In this document: positions 41,197 to 49,853 of the stretch, one piece after another
How the letters are laid out: every line of letters starts with the position of its first letter
How positions within the stretch are numbered: position 1 is the stretch's first letter
Origin: Dielma sp000508965
GTDB lineage: Bacteria; Bacillota_I; Bacilli_A; Erysipelotrichales; Erysipelotrichaceae
Reading direction: 5' to 3'
Length of the DNA stretch: 64,000 bases
Assembly (NCBI GenBank): GCA_000508965.1
Contig: BAHV02000008.1
Span: forward strand, 124,001 to 188,000
Translations under genes and position numbers: made by a program
Notes under the pieces: generated by a model
The model's input: only the letters and a program-made list of their open reading frames with translations
Databases searched by the model: none
What the model was told of the DNA's origin: nothing

Positions 41197-41814
41197 ATGA
41201 GCTTTATACTTGCTGATCAATATCCGCTGATTATGCTGATCCTTATTGCCGCGGCTATTTTATTTGTCTTGCAGTATCGGCGCAATGAATCACGCATCAG
41301 TTTTCAAAAACGGGTGAAATGGCTTAAATATGCCGTTTATATCGTATTATCGCTGTTGATTATCGGTTATGGTATTCGGATACTTTTAACCTTTATCTTT
41401 TCGATTGAATATTTTAAAATCAAATTCAGCGGCGGCCTGCTGATTATGTATGATCCCATAGTTCGTTTGCTTTATGCGTTTATGATATTAAAAATTTTTA
41501 AAGCAGGTCTGATATTGCTTAATAATTTTTCCAATGCAAGGATTTTCGATGCTGAAAATCTGATGGCTATGTCAAAGGTAAATCAAGGTATCATGAAGCT
41601 CTTGATCGTTCGCATAATAGCCAATATAGGATATTGTTTATGTATGATGGGTATTGATTTTTCAAGTAATCATGCATATCCATCTTTATATTACAGCTTT
41701 GATTCGGTTTATGGCATCTTATCACTCTTTATATTGATGCTGGTTATCAGTGTAATAACGGTTATTTATGAAAAAGCTGCAGAACAATATAATGAGAACA
41801 GCCTGATTGTCTAG
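41197..41814 (+). CDS. DUF2975-like membrane protein, copy 1
   Basis: 205 residues with four predicted membrane segments (LIMLILIAAAILFVL, YAVYIVLSLLIIGYG, PIVRLLYAFMILKIFKAG, GILSLFILMLVISVI). The pattern and the closing 'YEKAAEQYNENSLIV' fit DUF2975 proteins, which usually sit next to a small Xre/YozG regulator, as here. It resembles the next gene, so the two are probably tandem duplicates. Start after GGAGGTGA. Confidence 0.7.
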   Translation: MSFILADQYPLIMLILIAAAILFVLQYRRNESRISFQKRVKWLKYAVYIVLSLLIIGYGIRILLTFIFSIEYFKIKFSGGLLIMYDPIVRLLYAFMILKIFKAGLILLNNFSNARIFDAENLMAMSKVNQGIMKLLIVRIIANIGYCLCMMGIDFSSNHAYPSLYYSFDSVYGILSLFILMLVISVITVIYEKAAEQYNENSLIV

Positions 41815-41826
41815 GAGGTAAAATGA

Positions 41827-42438
41827 ATGATAGTTAATAATGAAACAATTTCAAAACATCCATGGCTTTTACTTGGTCTGCTGGTGACTGCATTATTATT
41901 ACTGCTGATTTATATGAAAAAGGAAAAACAAATGAATTTTCATAAAAAGTTAGCCCTGCTTAGAGCGTTGATCGTACTGGCAATGGGTTCTATTGCCTTA
42001 CTGCTGATTTGTAATGTCTTTATCCTTCTATCAATTGCGGGAACACTAACTTCTATAAGCTTGGCAGGGGGCGTTTTGTTTATCCTAGCTATGTTTGCTG
42101 TTCTTATGCTTTATCTGCCGACTGTCTTCCGTTTCATTAAGGCCTATCATTGTCTGATGGTGAATTTAAGCAAGGAAGAACTATTTGTGAAGGATAATGC
42201 GGATGCTGTTCAGCAAATGGCTAAATGTATCTTTCGGCTGTTACTTACCAATCTGTTTTTTATGCTGATTAATTGTTTGATGGCATTAGGTATTGGCAGC
42301 AGTGCTGTGATTGCAGTTTATGATTATGGCTTTGAATCATGGACAGGCCAGTTTTTGGCTGCGCTTCTTTTGAATCTGACTGCGGTGATTTTTGTGAAAA
42401 GCATTGAGCTTTATAATGAGAATGGGCTGACGATTTGA
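41827..42438 (+). CDS. DUF2975-like membrane protein, copy 2
   Basis: 203 residues, four membrane segments (WLLLGLLVTALLLLLIYM, IVLAMGSIALLLICNVFIL, GGVLFILAMFAVLMLYLP, LLLTNLFFMLINCLMALGIG). It ends VKSIELYNENGLTI, matching the tail of copy 1 (YNENSLIV). TAGGAGGT lies before the ATG at 41827. The next gene starts one base after its stop. Confidence 0.7.
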   Translation: MIVNNETISKHPWLLLGLLVTALLLLLIYMKKEKQMNFHKKLALLRALIVLAMGSIALLLICNVFILLSIAGTLTSISLAGGVLFILAMFAVLMLYLPTVFRFIKAYHCLMVNLSKEELFVKDNADAVQQMAKCIFRLLLTNLFFMLINCLMALGIGSSAVIAVYDYGFESWTGQFLAALLLNLTAVIFVKSIELYNENGLTI

Positions 42439-42439
42439 T

Positions 42440-42646
42440 ATGAGTATTCAAATACATCTAAAGGAAATTCTGCTGGAAAGAAGCATGACCGCAAAGGAAC
42501 TGGCAGAAATCATTGATATTACAGAAGCTAATTTAAGCATTTTATGCAGCGGCAAGGCTAAGGCAGTGCGATTTTCCACATTGGAAAAGATCTGCAAGGT
42601 ATTGTCATGTGATGTAGGGGATATCTTGAATTATAAGGAAGATTGA
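42440..42646 (+). CDS. Small Xre/YozG-type helix-turn-helix regulator
   Basis: A 68-residue protein made of one HTH domain: LKEILLERSMTAKELAEIIDITEANLSILCSGKAKAVRFSTLEKICKVLSC is the canonical five-helix unit in continuous order. Proteins of this size pair with DUF2975 membrane proteins. It probably binds the repeats at 41121 and 41163 and controls its own operon, possibly with its activity set by the membrane partners. Confidence 0.85.
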   Translation: MSIQIHLKEILLERSMTAKELAEIIDITEANLSILCSGKAKAVRFSTLEKICKVLSCDVGDILNYKED

Positions 42647-42868
42647 ATTTTTGTTTACCCCCCCCTTTCTTATACATAAAAATGGCTATACTTCTAATAC
42701 TAAGCGTAAAATACGAGTTTTTTCTTCAAATCAACCAGCCGTTGGGAGAAATTCAACGAAGCGTTGTTTTATTCAACCATGCGTCTGTTCATTCCCGGCG
42801 CCCCGGCATTTATAATAAACGTGTAAGAAAGGATGGGGTGAAGACCATTTCAGCCCCAAGGTATTGTA

Positions 42869-43366
42869 ATGAAAACATTAGGAACTAAAATAAGTGAATA
42901 TCGTAAAATGAAAGGAATGACACAGGATGAATTAGCTGATAAACTGAATGTTTCAGGACAGGCGGTGTCTAAGTGGGAGAATGATTTATCCATCCCGGAT
43001 CTGCCGCTGCTAATTGAACTGGCGAAATTTTTCCATGTTACCCTAGATGAACTGATTCTGCCTGAGGAACGGATTCAGCCGGTGCTGCTGCCAGCCGGTG
43101 AGCGCAAGGACATTAATCAGATGTTTCTCAGGATGACCGTTGACAGCGCTCAGGGAGATCGGGTCAGAATGAATCTGCCGATGTCCTTAGTAAAGGCGGC
43201 GGCTGAGATTGGCTTGGATATTTCCAAGGTTTCCGGCAATGGCTCCCATGGTTTTGAAAACATTGATCTTTCCGCTATCATTCAATTAGTAGAAAACGGC
43301 ATGATCGGCCGCTTAATGGAAGTTGACAGTGCAGAAGGCGATCATGTGGAAATCTATGTGGAATAA
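42869..43366 (+). CDS. XRE regulator fused to a YvlB/LiaX-like domain
   Basis: A 165-residue protein. Residues 1-65 are an Xre HTH (TKISEYRKMKGMTQDELADKLNVSGQAVSKWENDLS, continuous). Residues 85-165 contain MTVDSAQGDRVRMNLPMSLVKAAAEIGLD, then IIQLVENGMIGRLMEVDSAEGDHVEIYVE. That pattern, 'P-x-x-L-V ... G-x-L-x-x-V-x-x-x-x-G-x-x-V-E-I', occurs in the N-terminal domain of YvlB/LiaX envelope-stress proteins. A TATAAT at 42811 is a possible -10. The next gene carries the same motif, so the two may interact. Confidence 0.7.
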   Translation: MKTLGTKISEYRKMKGMTQDELADKLNVSGQAVSKWENDLSIPDLPLLIELAKFFHVTLDELILPEERIQPVLLPAGERKDINQMFLRMTVDSAQGDRVRMNLPMSLVKAAAEIGLDISKVSGNGSHGFENIDLSAIIQLVENGMIGRLMEVDSAEGDHVEIYVE

Positions 43367-43368
43367 TT

Positions 43369-43620
43369 ATGTTGATTAAAGTACGCACGGAGAAGCTGGC
43401 GTTAACCATTCCGGTTCCTAACTGGATGCTGCTGAATCCTTTTTGCACATCTTATGTGCTGCGCAGGGTTAATCATGAACAAGTCGCTGTACCGGTTATT
43501 AGTTCGCATCAAATGCGGGCTTTTGGCCGTTTGATTCACGATATTAAAAGAACGCACGGATCTTTGACACTGCTTGAGGTAGAAGCGGCAGATGGGACAT
43601 ATGTCGAAATTAGATTATAG
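43369..43620 (+). CDS. Small YvlB/LiaX-like protein
   Basis: An 83-residue cytoplasmic protein, two bases after the XRE gene. LALTIPVPNWMLLNP...LTLLEVEAADGTYVEIRL has the same skeleton as the C-terminal domain of the XRE protein (NLPMSLVKAA...RLMEVDSAEGDHVEIYVE). Function unknown. Confidence 0.65.
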   Translation: MLIKVRTEKLALTIPVPNWMLLNPFCTSYVLRRVNHEQVAVPVISSHQMRAFGRLIHDIKRTHGSLTLLEVEAADGTYVEIRL

Positions 43621-43685
43621 GATCCCTACTTTTGAAAATGAATAACGCTTGCATAGAAAATAATAAATATTTTTTCAGAAAACTA

Positions 43686-43714
43686 TTTACAAATATTTCA
43701 TAATGAAGTAAACT
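43686..43714 (+). promoter_or_regulatory. Promoter of the lysine riboswitch operon
   Basis: TTTACA (43686-43691), a 17-base spacer and TAAACT (43709-43714). Confidence 0.7.
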
Positions 43715-43730
43715 TGTTTCATAAATAAAA

Positions 43731-43890
43731 AACAAGAGGTAGCGATGTAGAAGAGTACATTTGTGAGGAGGCATCCTGTGATCAAATGGAAAGGCAGCCA
43801 TCGCCGAACATGAGGATAAGGCATTATGCTTGTGTGAGACTATGGGAAATACTCATAGGATTCCTACATTTATTGTAGAGGCGCTTTGTT
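43731..43890 (+). ncRNA. Lysine riboswitch (L box)
   Basis: All core segments of the lysine aptamer appear in order: AGAGGTAGCGATGTAGAAGA, GTACATTTGTGAGGAGGCAT, CCTGTGATCAAATGGAAAGG, CAGCCATCGCCGAAC, the GGATAAGGC and GTGTGAGAC arms, GGGAAATACTCATAGGATTCC, and the closing strand GAGGCGCTTTGTT. It heads an amino-acid ABC operon, so lysine should switch the operon off. Confidence 0.93.
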
Positions 43891-43940
43891 TTACGATAGT
43901 ATCTATTGTGAAGCGTCTTTTACCAAAGACGTTTTTTATT
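43878..43940 (+). terminator. Expression platform of the lysine riboswitch
   Basis: The terminator is CGTCTTT-TACC-AAAGACG (43914-43931 region) followed by TTTTTTATTTT. The competing antiterminator pairs GAGGCGCTT (43878-43886), part of the aptamer closing stem, with AAGCGTCTTT (43911-43920). Lysine binding holds the first strand in the aptamer and allows termination. Confidence 0.85.
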
Positions 43941-43960
43941 TTATACAGGAGGATAAGAAT

Positions 43961-44806
43961 ATGAAATATTTTAGACGTTTTATTGTTTTTGGTTTGTTGT
44001 CCATGATGCTGTGTACGCTTGCCGCCTGCAGCAGTAAGGATGCACCGGTTAATGACACCGATAATCAGAATGTATTGCGGGTGGGGATGGAATGTGCCTA
44101 TGCTCCGAATAACTGGCAGGAGGATCAGGCCAGTGATACAAATCTGCCGATTGAAAATGTGTCAGGCTTTTATGCAGAGGGTTATGATGTGCAGATGGCA
44201 AAACAAATCGGTGATGCATTGGATGCGGAAATCGTAATTGTTAAGCTGAGCTGGGACGGTTTGATTGATTCATTAAAAAGCGGTCAGATCGACATGGTTA
44301 TAGCAGGTATGGCAGATACAAAGGATCGCCGTCAATCAGTGAATTTCTCTGATTTCTATTCAGTTCGCAAAACAGAATATGTAATTGTAGTTGATGAAAA
44401 TTCATCCTATGCTAATGCTGATTCACTGAGTGATTTTGCTGGTGCCAGTCTTTTAGGTCAGAAAAATACTAAGTATGATGAAGTGATCGATCAAATTGAG
44501 GGTGTCGATCATCTGCCGCCGGTAACGGATGTGGCGAATATGATTGCCCGTCTGAATCAGGGGGCAGCTGACGGTATTGTTTTAGATACTGAATCGGCGG
44601 TTGCTTATACGAATGTTTATCCAAATTTAGTTACGATTTCTTTCCCTGATGGACAGGGTTTTGAGTTAGGCTTCAACGGCGCCTGCATCGGATTACGCAA
44701 AGAAGATACGGCTTTGCTGGATCAGGTAAATGCCGCACTGGCTGAAATACCAACGGAAACACGTCAGGAAATGCTGACGCAGGCACAAGCCAAAATGCCG
44801 CAGTAG
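43961..44806 (+). CDS. Amino-acid ABC transporter substrate-binding lipoprotein (probably lysine)
   Basis: A 281-residue lipoprotein with lipobox LAAC (Cys23), of the polar amino acid SBP_bac_3 family. LRVGMECAYAPNNWQ, FYAEGYDVQMAKQIGDALDAEI, WDGLIDSLKSGQIDMVIAGMADTKDRRQSVNFSDFY and the GKKNT-like LLGQKNTKYDEV are in the expected order. I use the ATG at 43961 after AGGAGG; the longer frame runs back into the riboswitch. Lysine as ligand is inferred from the riboswitch, not from the pocket. Confidence 0.9.
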   Translation: MKYFRRFIVFGLLSMMLCTLAACSSKDAPVNDTDNQNVLRVGMECAYAPNNWQEDQASDTNLPIENVSGFYAEGYDVQMAKQIGDALDAEIVIVKLSWDGLIDSLKSGQIDMVIAGMADTKDRRQSVNFSDFYSVRKTEYVIVVDENSSYANADSLSDFAGASLLGQKNTKYDEVIDQIEGVDHLPPVTDVANMIARLNQGAADGIVLDTESAVAYTNVYPNLVTISFPDGQGFELGFNGACIGLRKEDTALLDQVNAALAEIPTETRQEMLTQAQAKMPQ

Positions 44807-44816
44807 GGTCTCGCTT

Positions 44817-45932
44817 ATGCAACTGAAAATAAATGACGCTGCGGCGCTGCGTGCTTATCCGCAGTACGCCTGGTTTCTAGGCTGGCTGTTTGCCTTGCTG
44901 GATGCATGGCTGCTGCTGATAAGTAAGGGAGATTTTACACTATCAATTTATAACCGGATACCGATGATCTTGTGGTTTTTGCTTTTGGCAGCCGCATTTG
45001 CTTATATTCCTTTTTCAGCCTATGCGCATAAGAAAAAAGCTTTACAGAAATGGCTGCATCGATATTTTATCTTTACCCTTGTTTTCTTTGTGATCGTGCT
45101 GCTTGACTGCGGTATTGTTCGATTCATTCAACTTTTTATTCAGTCAATCCATGCCGAAAGTAATCCGGAGGGTTTTGTATCATCGATGATTTATATGGCC
45201 TATCAATCACGGGCTACTTATCTTAGAGGCATCAGTGGTACGCTGCAAGTATCGTTGATTGGAACTTTATGCGGCTTTCTATTAGCAATCCTGCTTTCCT
45301 TTCTGCGGATACAGGTTCCTGATCGCCGCGATGCGGACAGCATACAGATTTTAAAACTGATAGGTCAAAGCTTTGCGAAAACCTATACAACGATTATCCG
45401 CGGTACGCCGATGATGGTTCAAGTCTTGATTATCAATGCTGTCGGTTTTGCTTTAGCCCGTATGGCAATGCCCAGCGCACCCATCTCAGAGGTCAATAAA
45501 ATTTGGTCTTTCTTCTTGGCTTCAGCAATTACCGTGTCATTAAATTCAGCTGCTTATCTGGCTGAGGTGCTGCGCGGCGGTGTGGAATCTTTGGATAAGG
45601 GGCAGAAAGAAGCGGCCCGCTCCTTGGGCATGACTCAGTGGCAGGCGATGATGAAGGTTCTGTTCCCACAGGCGGTTAAAAACAGTATACCGGCGATCGG
45701 CAATGAATTTATCATTAATATTAAAGATACTTCGGTACTTACCACAATTGGTTTTTTTGAACTGATGTTTGCGAACAGTACAATTTCAGGTACTTATTAT
45801 AAAGGGTTGGAAGTTTATTTGGTAACGGCACTGATTTATTTGCTGTTAACCTATGGCATTACCCGACTGCTTAATTATGCGGCCCGCCGTTTAGATATGC
45901 CGGCATCACGCGGTATTCCAAGCAGTAATTAG
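44817..45932 (+). CDS. Amino-acid ABC transporter permease with extra N-terminal membrane region
   Basis: A 371-residue HisM/GlnP-like permease. The core from about residue 140 has ISGTLQVSLIGTLCGFLLAILLS and the EAA-loop ESLDKGQKEAARSLGMTQWQAMMKVLFPQAVKNSIPAIGNEFI (continuous; contacts the ATPase). The first 130 residues add three hydrophobic segments (WFLGWLFALLDAWLLLIS, IPMILWFLLLAAAFAYIPF, YFIFTLVFFVIVLLDCGIV) not present in the usual 220-residue permeases. No second permease gene, so it probably works as a homodimer. Confidence 0.88.
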   Translation: MQLKINDAAALRAYPQYAWFLGWLFALLDAWLLLISKGDFTLSIYNRIPMILWFLLLAAAFAYIPFSAYAHKKKALQKWLHRYFIFTLVFFVIVLLDCGIVRFIQLFIQSIHAESNPEGFVSSMIYMAYQSRATYLRGISGTLQVSLIGTLCGFLLAILLSFLRIQVPDRRDADSIQILKLIGQSFAKTYTTIIRGTPMMVQVLIINAVGFALARMAMPSAPISEVNKIWSFFLASAITVSLNSAAYLAEVLRGGVESLDKGQKEAARSLGMTQWQAMMKVLFPQAVKNSIPAIGNEFIINIKDTSVLTTIGFFELMFANSTISGTYYKGLEVYLVTALIYLLLTYGITRLLNYAARRLDMPASRGIPSSN

Positions 45933-45941
45933 GAGGCATTT

Positions 45942-46673
45942 ATGGAAGAAATTATCCGTATTGAAAATCTTGAGAAGTCTTTTGATCAGCTGCGTGTATT
46001 AAAGGATATCAATTTAAATGTGAAAAAGGGAGAGGTAGTCTGCATCATCGGAGCCAGCGGCAGCGGTAAAAGTACCCTGTTGAGATGTATTAACCTGCTT
46101 GAAGAGCCGGATGCCGGTCACATTTATTTTAAAGATCAGGATCTGACTGATCTGAGTACCGATATCAACGTATTGCGGGAAAACATCGGCATGGTCTTTC
46201 AGGGCTTTAATTTATTTAATAATAAAAATGTATTGGATAACTGCACGCTGGCAATGACGGCGGTAAAGAAAATGAATAAGTCAGAAGCTGAAGCAATCGC
46301 CATTGGGCATTTAACGGCTGTTGGTTTAAAGGAATTTATTTATGCTGATCCGCGAACATTGTCCGGCGGTCAGAAGCAGCGTGTCGCCATTGCCAGAGCC
46401 TTGTGTATGAATCCGGAAATTATGCTGTTCGATGAACCAACAAGCGCCCTTGACCCGGAAATTGTCAAGGAAGTGCTGGATGTTATGCAGCGGCTGGCAA
46501 ATGAGGGCATGACAATGGTTGTCGTTACCCATGAAATGCAGTTTGCCAGAGAAGTCAGCGACCGGGTCGTGTTTATGGATCAGGGTGTCATCTTAGAGGA
46601 AGCACCGCCTGAACAAATTTTTACTCAGCCGAAAATGCCGCGGACAAGGGAATTTTTAAGCCGTTATTTATAG
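45942..46673 (+). CDS. Amino-acid ABC transporter ATPase
   Basis: A 243-residue GlnQ/HisP-like ATPase. Walker A GASGSGKST (about 34-42), Q-loop GMVFQGFNLF, signature LSGGQKQRVAIARAL, Walker B IMLFDEPTSALDPE and switch His in VVTHEMQFA. AGGAGG precedes the ATG. Third gene of the riboswitch operon. Confidence 0.93.
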   Translation: MEEIIRIENLEKSFDQLRVLKDINLNVKKGEVVCIIGASGSGKSTLLRCINLLEEPDAGHIYFKDQDLTDLSTDINVLRENIGMVFQGFNLFNNKNVLDNCTLAMTAVKKMNKSEAEAIAIGHLTAVGLKEFIYADPRTLSGGQKQRVAIARALCMNPEIMLFDEPTSALDPEIVKEVLDVMQRLANEGMTMVVVTHEMQFAREVSDRVVFMDQGVILEEAPPEQIFTQPKMPRTREFLSRYL

Positions 46674-46683
46674 GAGAAACAAT

Positions 46684-48075
46684 ATGAGAACTATTTATGA
46701 AACATATCAAAATGAAACGATGTATCCTGATTTAGATATTCATCAGGCATGCCGCCGACTGAGTCAGGCAATACAATGCAGGACAACCTCTTATGTCGAT
46801 GTCAGCAAAGTTGATGATGCGGAATTTAAACGTCTGCATGATGTGATCCGCACATCTTTTCCACAAGTGATGCATCATGGTGAGGTAAGCATGCATGGCA
46901 ACAGTATGCTGATTAAGCTGACAGGCAGTGATCAAAAGTTAAAGCCGATCCTGCTGATGTCACATCTCGATGTTGTGCCGGTTGTTAAGGGGAGTGAAAA
47001 AGATTGGACCTATGGGCCTTATTCAGGAGCGATTGCGGACGGGTTGATCTGGGGCCGGGGAGCTTTAGATATTAAGAATATGGTATTTGCTATTTTAGAA
47101 GCGGCAGAATATTGTCTGACACATGCGATGAATTTGAAGCGTACAATTTATTGTGCTTTTGGAGAGGATGAGGAGACTTGCAACACCGGTTCCGCGAGAA
47201 TGGCTGCTTATTTAAAAAAGCAGGGTGTTCAGCTTGAATTTGTATTGGATGAAGGCGGCGGTGAAATAATTGACGGGGATGTCTATGGCGCAAAAGGTTC
47301 ACTGGTTTCTTCCATCTGCCTGAGTGAAAAGGGCTATGCCGATCTTTTACTTGAAGCTAAGAGCGTCGGCGGTCATTCTTCCAATCCAGTGCATGGGACA
47401 TCTTTAGGTCAGCTTGCAAAAGCAATCACAGCCATAGCAGAGCATCCGCTGCCAGCGCGATTAAGCCAATTGAACAAAGCGGCTTTGAGAGCATTGGCTC
47501 CTAAAATTAATCAGGAGCCGATGAAGACATACGTCAGTAATATTGATGCTCATGAAAAAGCAATATTAGATTATTATTTAAACAGTGAAGAATTATACAA
47601 TCAAGTATCGACAACAATAGCTCCAACGATGATCTGTGAGGGCGCGCAGGCAGGCAATGTTATGCCCCAGAATATGTGGGCTGTCATTAACTTCCGTCTG
47701 GCCTGTCATGATAACACCGATGCGCTGCTTGAAGCTTGTTCGCAATTGGCCGGTGATGAAATCAAATGCAGCTATATTCAGGCCAATGATGCATCGTCAA
47801 TTTCCCGTTATGACAGTTATGGTTATCAAAAACTGACAGAAACATTGCAGACCTTCTTTGGCGGTGTGAGCTTTATTCCCAATCTGGTTACCGGCAGTAC
47901 CGATGCACGCAATTATGAGTGCATCTGTGATACCGTTCTGCGTTACGGCCCTTTCATTGAGGAACAGGAAATTGTATCGAAGGGAGTTCATGGAACCAAT
48001 GAGCGAATCAGTATCCGAGCCTATGCACAGGGAATTCGTTCATTAATTTATTTGATTCAGCAAACATGTAAATAA
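46684..48075 (+). CDS. M20-family metallopeptidase
   Basis: A 463-residue zinc peptidase. LLMSHLDVVPV (His and Asp), WGRGALDIKN (bridging Asp), CAFGEDEETCNTG (catalytic and metal Glu), FVLDEGGGE and the final YGPFIEEQEIVSKGVHGTNERI (metal His) give a complete active site. Length fits PM20D1/carboxypeptidase-S-like members. As last gene under the lysine riboswitch it may release lysine from N-acyl-lysine or lysine-containing dipeptides after uptake; this is inference. GGAG lies before the ATG. Confidence 0.88.
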   Translation: MRTIYETYQNETMYPDLDIHQACRRLSQAIQCRTTSYVDVSKVDDAEFKRLHDVIRTSFPQVMHHGEVSMHGNSMLIKLTGSDQKLKPILLMSHLDVVPVVKGSEKDWTYGPYSGAIADGLIWGRGALDIKNMVFAILEAAEYCLTHAMNLKRTIYCAFGEDEETCNTGSARMAAYLKKQGVQLEFVLDEGGGEIIDGDVYGAKGSLVSSICLSEKGYADLLLEAKSVGGHSSNPVHGTSLGQLAKAITAIAEHPLPARLSQLNKAALRALAPKINQEPMKTYVSNIDAHEKAILDYYLNSEELYNQVSTTIAPTMICEGAQAGNVMPQNMWAVINFRLACHDNTDALLEACSQLAGDEIKCSYIQANDASSISRYDSYGYQKLTETLQTFFGGVSFIPNLVTGSTDARNYECICDTVLRYGPFIEEQEIVSKGVHGTNERISIRAYAQGIRSLIYLIQQTCK

Positions 48076-48103
48076 AAGATGGCGCGGCGCCATCTTTCTT
48101 TAT
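48073..48103 (+). terminator. Bidirectional terminator after the lysine operon
   Basis: AAAGATGGCG-CGG-CGCCATCTTT (48075-48097) is a perfect hairpin, followed by CTTT. It also serves the convergent gene. Confidence 0.85.
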
Positions 48104-49803
48104 AAACTTTCCGATATAAAATTATTCTCATGAATCGGCAGATGCAGACTCATCATGGAAGGTTCTTCAATCGTATCGCCGACAATTTCATCATCGACAT
48201 GATATACGATGATTTCTTTATCACTGTCACAGATACAGCACATCATCGCATTGGCTGTTTTCTGTGAACGGCAGATCAATTCATTGACGATCAGCTGACC
48301 GTCATTTTCATCATATATTAAATAACCATCAATTTCATCTTGTGTGCGGTGGATTAATATCCGTCCGCTGCATTTCGCATAGGGAATCAGATAATCTTGA
48401 TAATAGCTCAGATCACGAATGCGATAACCATTCTTGTCCAAAACATATTCATTGTACAGGCTAAGCAAGGCCGCGGCATCTTCGCAACAGTCACAATGCT
48501 TCTCCAATCCCTCATAGGCGGCCTTACGAAGTATTGTTTTGCGTCGTTTATAGCTGGTTTCAAACCCAAAAGGCTTATACAGCTCCCAATCATAGGCTTG
48601 AATCAATAACGGTGTTTGAGTGAATGTATCAAGCACATGACTGAGCAGCTGGCGCATATAACCGCATTCCTGATATTCAGGATCGGTGGCGATCCCTAAA
48701 ATCAGCTTAGCCGCCATCGATTTGCCATCCATCATCAGCTCCATGTCACGCAGATGCAGCATACAGACAAGCTGATCATCATGAAGCAGACACTGTGTTT
48801 GTTTAGGGTCATAGAGCTTATCAAAATAAAAGGCGGCGGTCAATGGATTCTCATCAGGGAAGCTGTTCAGCCAAAGGTTTTTGATCTGCGTCAGCAAAGG
48901 TTCATTGGCCGGAACGATCTCCACCTTACCGGGCAGGATTCTGAAACGCTTAATCCGATAAATCGGATGCATATCAAGCTTAGCCTTTCTAAGCTCCGGC
49001 AAGCCTAAATCATCCTCCCGGTCCATTTTTGCATAGGAAGCAGGCAAGGTTTCCAGGAAACATTTTAAAATGGCGACACTTAACCCTCGGTATTCATGAT
49101 TTACCTTTTCCACATGGATCTGAATCAATTCTTCATCAATAGGTGATGCGAGAATGAAGCCTTCAATCTGGCCATGAATTCTAAGTATCCCACCTAACAA
49201 TGGCAGCCGGTCAAAATCCGCAAGCATGCGCCGGATACCAATCAGTTCATTCTCAATATCCTGAATGTGACTGTGGTTATTTTTCCATGTATCTAAGAAA
49301 TCATATAATTCATTGAATTGAGCGGGTGCTAAAGACTCAAAACTATAATCACTGCCATTTTCCTTTATAAAGGCATTGTAATGATTGCGTCTTTTCTGCA
49401 TCTTTTTACCAGTTAAATCACGATGCTGCGCTATATCATAGACGTAATCATCTCTTTCTCTTTCCCGCTGATAGACAAACGGATAGTGTTCTTGCTGGCA
49501 CCAGCGTTTGAAATCATCTAATACTTCACAGAGAACAAAGGGGAAGTGATGCTCATAGCTATAACGCTGCATGGCATCCATCGCTTCATGACGAGATTGT
49601 TCATCACATAAAGGGGTCAGCCATTCCCATGTGTCATGCATATGAATCAGCAATAATGTATAGTTTTCGTGCATTTCCATATACAGCTCATAAACATGGT
49701 CCCACATGATCCATGAACAGATATTGGAATTAAAATCATGATTGTTGTATTGCTTAAACAGCGCTGCCAGCTGTTTATATTCTTGAGGATTGAATTTTAT
49801 CAT
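48100..49803 (-). CDS. Two-domain protein: DUF2156 acyltransferase-like plus GNAT
   Basis: 567 residues. The N-terminal half (about 1-295) is DUF2156-like, the fold of the lysyl-tRNA-using MprF synthase domain: FNSNICSWIMWDHVY, FVYQRERERDDYVYDIAQHRDLTGKKMQKRRNHYNAF (continuous) and EELIQIHVEKVNHEYRGLSVAILKCFLE. The second half is an Eis-like GNAT with LILGIATDPEYQECGYMRQLLSHVL and YKPFGFETSYKRR. The two families occur as separate proteins in many Firmicutes; here they form one chain. Substrate unknown. AGGTG precedes the ATG. Confidence 0.78.
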   Translation of the reverse strand: MIKFNPQEYKQLAALFKQYNNHDFNSNICSWIMWDHVYELYMEMHENYTLLLIHMHDTWEWLTPLCDEQSRHEAMDAMQRYSYEHHFPFVLCEVLDDFKRWCQQEHYPFVYQRERERDDYVYDIAQHRDLTGKKMQKRRNHYNAFIKENGSDYSFESLAPAQFNELYDFLDTWKNNHSHIQDIENELIGIRRMLADFDRLPLLGGILRIHGQIEGFILASPIDEELIQIHVEKVNHEYRGLSVAILKCFLETLPASYAKMDREDDLGLPELRKAKLDMHPIYRIKRFRILPGKVEIVPANEPLLTQIKNLWLNSFPDENPLTAAFYFDKLYDPKQTQCLLHDDQLVCMLHLRDMELMMDGKSMAAKLILGIATDPEYQECGYMRQLLSHVLDTFTQTPLLIQAYDWELYKPFGFETSYKRRKTILRKAAYEGLEKHCDCCEDAAALLSLYNEYVLDKNGYRIRDLSYYQDYLIPYAKCSGRILIHRTQDEIDGYLIYDENDGQLIVNELICRSQKTANAMMCCICDSDKEIIVYHVDDEIVGDTIEEPSMMSLHLPIHENNFISESL

Positions 49804-49827
49804 AACACACCTGCTTTTTTATTAATC

Positions 49828-49853
49828 AAGAGAAAATCCGGCTGAACCGGATT
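49828..49853 (-). terminator. Terminator after the TrxB-like gene
   Basis: AATCCGG (49835-49841) and CCGGATT (49847-49853) pair; the minus strand continues TTCTCTTG. It overlaps the stop codon. Confidence 0.6.

Noticed and set aside
42643..42888. 81-codon frame between the two HTH genes
   Set aside because: No ribosome site, starts at the stop of the previous gene, low-complexity start (C8 run) and no protein-like pattern; overlaps the start of the real XRE gene.
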